NCBI RefSeq assembly: GCF_015143595.1 | Contig: NZ_WYEU01000001.1 | Location: 62,001-126,000, forward strand | Reading direction: 5' to 3' | Origin: Sneathiella sp. P13V-1 | Lineage (GTDB): Bacteria; Pseudomonadota; Alphaproteobacteria; Sneathiellales; Sneathiellaceae | DNA length: 64,000 nucleotides | In this document: positions 61,706 to 64,000 of the stretch, in pieces | Position numbering within the stretch: the first letter of the stretch is position 1 | Layout: every line of letters begins with the position of its first letter | The notes under the pieces: model-generated | The model's input: the letters and a program-made list of their open reading frames with translations, nothing else | Told to the model about the DNA's origin: nothing | The model's database searches: none | Made by a program: the position numbers and the translations under genes

Positions 61706-62836
61706 ATGAAACAAATTCCTGCCCCCCAATCAGATCTGCACCAAATGGTAAAGGATTTTGCCAAAGATCATATTTATCCAGTTCGGGAGAAACTGATCAA
61801 ATCGAAGGAATTTCCGAGCGAAATCTGGAACCATGCCGCAAAATCTGGTTTGTTGGGTTTAGCTGTCTCTCCTGAGTTTTCGGGTAGCGGGGCGACATAT
61901 GCCAATATTGCTGAATTTGGATATCTGCTAAACAGATATGGTGGTGTTCCTGGACTCACTATGAGTTTTACAACTCATTGGCTTTTTCCAAAGCTCCATA
62001 TTGAAAGACTTGCATCGGCGGAGCAAAAAACCGACCTGCTTCCGCTTGTTGCTGAAGGGAAAGCGTCTCTTTCCGTCGCCATTTCTGAACCCAAATTTGG
62101 CGCTCATCCAAAACATCTGAAAAGTTCTCTGGTCGAAGAAGATGGAGTCTTCAACCTAACTGGTGAGAAAACTTTTCTGACAAATGGCCCTCTCGCCAGC
62201 CATTTCCTGACCCTTGTTGTTTCTGGAGAGGAAAATGGCATAAAAGAATTTAGTGCTATTTTACTCCCTGCGGATACGGAAGGTGTTCAAAAGACAGAAG
62301 GTGTTACTCTCAGTTTTCTTCAGCCATGCCCTCATGGCGGCATAAAGTTTCAAAACGCTAAAGTACCTACGTCATCCCTCATCGGGACAAAAGGATTGGC
62401 CTTTCAGGAAATATCTCATCCAACCCGCGTGATCGAAGATGCCATAGGTGCCTTTGGCCTTATTGGCTCACTTCATTCTCTATTTGATGATCTGGCCCGG
62501 CAAAACCCATATGAAAAACTAGATCTATTGGGCGCGGCCTTGTCAAAACTTGACGCACTCCTGCCTATTGCCCAACATCTCGCAAACAATGCGACACCTG
62601 AGAACCAGAATGCAGATGCGCTTTCGCATGTGTATCTAGGGTTCCGGTCTATCGTGGAGTATATTTTGGAGGAGCTCGAAAGTATCGTCAAAGCCAACGG
62701 CATTAGCCAATCTCCCTACGCGGAACTGTTACAGCGGGACATTCAAAAAACCTTGGGAATTGCGCGGTCTGCACAGGCTGTGAAACTCACAAAAAAAGGG
62801 GCCACGTACATTCAAGAACGGGCCCCAAGTGTTTAA
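61706..62836 (+). CDS. Divergent acyl-CoA dehydrogenase-like protein
   Basis: A 376-residue protein of acyl-CoA dehydrogenase fold. The N-terminal and middle parts are clear (LGLAVSPEFSGSGATYANIAEFGYLLNRYGG; SVAISEPKFGAHPKHLKSS; LTGEKTFLTNGPLASHFL). The C-terminal domain is unusual: the RxxxFGxxI and GGxGY blocks are missing, and no Glu of the YEGT motif is seen. It may bind FAD weakly or act on an odd substrate such as an ACP-bound or polyketide acyl group. AAGCG precedes the ATG. It stands alone between marC and ppk2. Confidence 0.8.
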   Translation: MKQIPAPQSDLHQMVKDFAKDHIYPVREKLIKSKEFPSEIWNHAAKSGLLGLAVSPEFSGSGATYANIAEFGYLLNRYGGVPGLTMSFTTHWLFPKLHIERLASAEQKTDLLPLVAEGKASLSVAISEPKFGAHPKHLKSSLVEEDGVFNLTGEKTFLTNGPLASHFLTLVVSGEENGIKEFSAILLPADTEGVQKTEGVTLSFLQPCPHGGIKFQNAKVPTSSLIGTKGLAFQEISHPTRVIEDAIGAFGLIGSLHSLFDDLARQNPYEKLDLLGAALSKLDALLPIAQHLANNATPENQNADALSHVYLGFRSIVEYILEELESIVKANGISQSPYAELLQRDIQKTLGIARSAQAVKLTKKGATYIQERAPSV

Positions 62837-62854
62837 ATCAACACGACACACATC

Positions 62855-63841
62855 TTATTTTCTTCGGGTATCCGGGTGCAAACTGCGCCCTAGGATATGT
62901 TCGTTATTGCCAATCACGTGATGCCCGCTACCAATGATAAGTGGATCTGGTTGCCCCACCACTTCATGATCTTTTCCTGGGTAGTTCAAGGATGCGAGGA
63001 AATGACGCATACACTCAAGCCTCGCGCGTTTTTTGTCGCTAGATTTAACAATAATCCACGGGGCATCTGCCGTATCCGTGTAGAAGAACATTGCTTCTTT
63101 TGCTTCGGTATAATCATCCCATTTATCCAAAGACTGGCGATCAATCGGAGACAGTTTCCACTTCTTGAGTGGCTCTACCTCTCGTGATTTAAAACGGCTA
63201 TGCTGCTCTTCCTGTGTGACGGAGAACCAGTATTTGTATAGTCGAATACCGCTTCGGACCATCATGCGCTCCAAATCGGGCGTCTGACGCATAAATTCAA
63301 GATACTCTTGTGCGGTACAGAACCCCATAACGCGTTCCACACCAGCACGGTTATACCAGGAACGATCGTAAAAGGTCATTTCACCACCTGCGGGGAAATG
63401 ATGGATATACCGTTGAAAAAACCACTGTGTCTTCTCTCTTTCAGTAGGCTTATCCAGAGCGATAACACGCGCACCACGCGGGTTTAGATGTTCAGTAAAC
63501 CGCTTGATTGCTCCCCCTTTACCGGCCGCATCACGGCCCTCGAACAAAAGAACAATTTTCTCGTTACTCTCTTTTACCCATTCCTGAACTTTCAATAGTT
63601 CAATTTGAAGAAGCTCTTTTTCTTTTTCATATTCTTTGCGGGGAATTTTTTCCTTATAAGGATACTCTCCAGTTTCGAAAATACGCCTGATCTCATCTTG
63701 CGACCATGAAGCCTCTTTTTTAGGTTGATCTGGACTGCTATCGACAGAAGCCTCCTCACCAATCGGTGCAACCAATGCCGGTTTTGACTCAGCAGTCTCT
63801 GCTACTGTCTTTTTCGCTGGCGTTTTACGTGAAGCTGGCAT
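62855..63841 (-). CDS. ppk2: Polyphosphate kinase 2 (class I)
   Basis: A 328-residue PPK2. An acidic/basic N-terminal tail (about 1-45) precedes the kinase fold with Walker A EGRDAAGKGG (101-110), Walker B FYDRSWYNRAGVERVMGF and the lid region PTEREKTQWFFQRYIHHFPAGGEM. It transfers phosphate between polyphosphate and nucleoside diphosphates. The ATG at 63841 (AAGGA six bases upstream) is preferred; ATG at 63847 is close by. It converges on the acyl-CoA dehydrogenase-like gene with an 18-base gap. Confidence 0.93.
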   Translation of the reverse strand: MPASRKTPAKKTVAETAESKPALVAPIGEEASVDSSPDQPKKEASWSQDEIRRIFETGEYPYKEKIPRKEYEKEKELLQIELLKVQEWVKESNEKIVLLFEGRDAAGKGGAIKRFTEHLNPRGARVIALDKPTEREKTQWFFQRYIHHFPAGGEMTFYDRSWYNRAGVERVMGFCTAQEYLEFMRQTPDLERMMVRSGIRLYKYWFSVTQEEQHSRFKSREVEPLKKWKLSPIDRQSLDKWDDYTEAKEAMFFYTDTADAPWIIVKSSDKKRARLECMRHFLASLNYPGKDHEVVGQPDPLIIGSGHHVIGNNEHILGRSLHPDTRRK

Positions 63842-64000
63842 CTCCATTCCTTCCCCAATTAATACCATCAAGCTAAGTTGGTATTGTAGCAAAAAAGGTC
63901 AATCAGCACCTTGACACCAATCAAGTTTTTGCTTCCCCTAACAGCAGAAATGCCGTCTACTGACTCAATTGCCAAAAATAATTAAAAAGAGGCTATATGG

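Noticed and set aside
63997-64000. Possible start of a plus-strand gene at the right edge (ATG at 63997 after AAAGAGG)
   Set aside because: Only one codon is visible, so no gene can be supported.
1-64000. CRISPR arrays, insertion sequences, rRNA genes, phage structural genes
   Set aside because: No regularly spaced repeats, transposases, rRNA stretches or phage genes were seen in the window.

Overview
The window looks like chromosome (or a large replicon) of a heterotrophic alphaproteobacterium, probably marine and of moderate GC content. The signs are the tRNA-Phe type, TRAP/TAXI and HAAT transporters, DUF2189 and YghU proteins, many acyl-CoA enzymes and LysR regulators, and dense operons with ATGA-type overlaps. 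A Sneathiella/Kiloniella-like lineage would fit, but I cannot prove it from the sequence. No phage genes, insertion sequences, rRNA or CRISPR arrays were seen. The ordinary housekeeping content is small; most of the window is accessory catabolism and regulation.

Bases 1-9804 form a nitrogen-scavenging locus for biuret-type ureides. It holds an allophanate hydrolase (cut by the left edge), a divergent LysR regulator, and one long minus-strand operon: BMP-type binding protein, two permeases, formamidase, biuret hydrolase, double ATPase, a second (triuret hydrolase-like) cysteine hydrolase and a cupin. Both promoter regions carry the same 74-base block, aligned without gaps, which contains a perfect T-N11-A palindrome. 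This is probably the LysR operator. About 600 bases of AT-rich, palindrome-rich noncoding DNA follow, ending in the 3' part of a tRNA-Phe gene (10382-10431). Its orientation suggests that the ureide locus sits at the right end of an element integrated at tRNA-Phe.

Bases 10558-24143 hold a second amide system. From a flotillin and a Tat-exported binding protein it runs through HAAT/urea-type permeases and ATPases to a 795-residue protein that fuses the last transporter ATPase to an amidase. An acyl-CoA synthetase, an enoyl-CoA hydratase and a hydrolase follow. An AmiC-like receptor without a signal peptide and a divergent MarR regulator stand at the upstream end. The inferred flow is amide import, hydrolysis at the transporter, CoA activation of the acid, and beta-oxidation-like breakdown.

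Bases 24235-34366 carry an MFS carrier, an atypical SDR, a 999-residue kinase/M23/aminotransferase protein, and an enoyl-CoA hydratase/CoA-transferase/FAH/DUF2855 operon under a pair of palindromic sites. Bases 34565-48903 contain a membrane hybrid histidine kinase, a TetR/DUF4345 pair with two operators, several membrane and lipoproteins, a GFA/TesB pair, an XRE/membrane-protein pair with a perfect operator, and a TAXI-TRAP transporter. Bases 49116-63841 contain a deformylase-like protein that has lost its metal ligands, SDR and acyl-CoA dehydrogenase genes, a soluble hybrid kinase, YghU, a nitronate monooxygenase/AhpD/luciferase-like group, MarC and PPK2.
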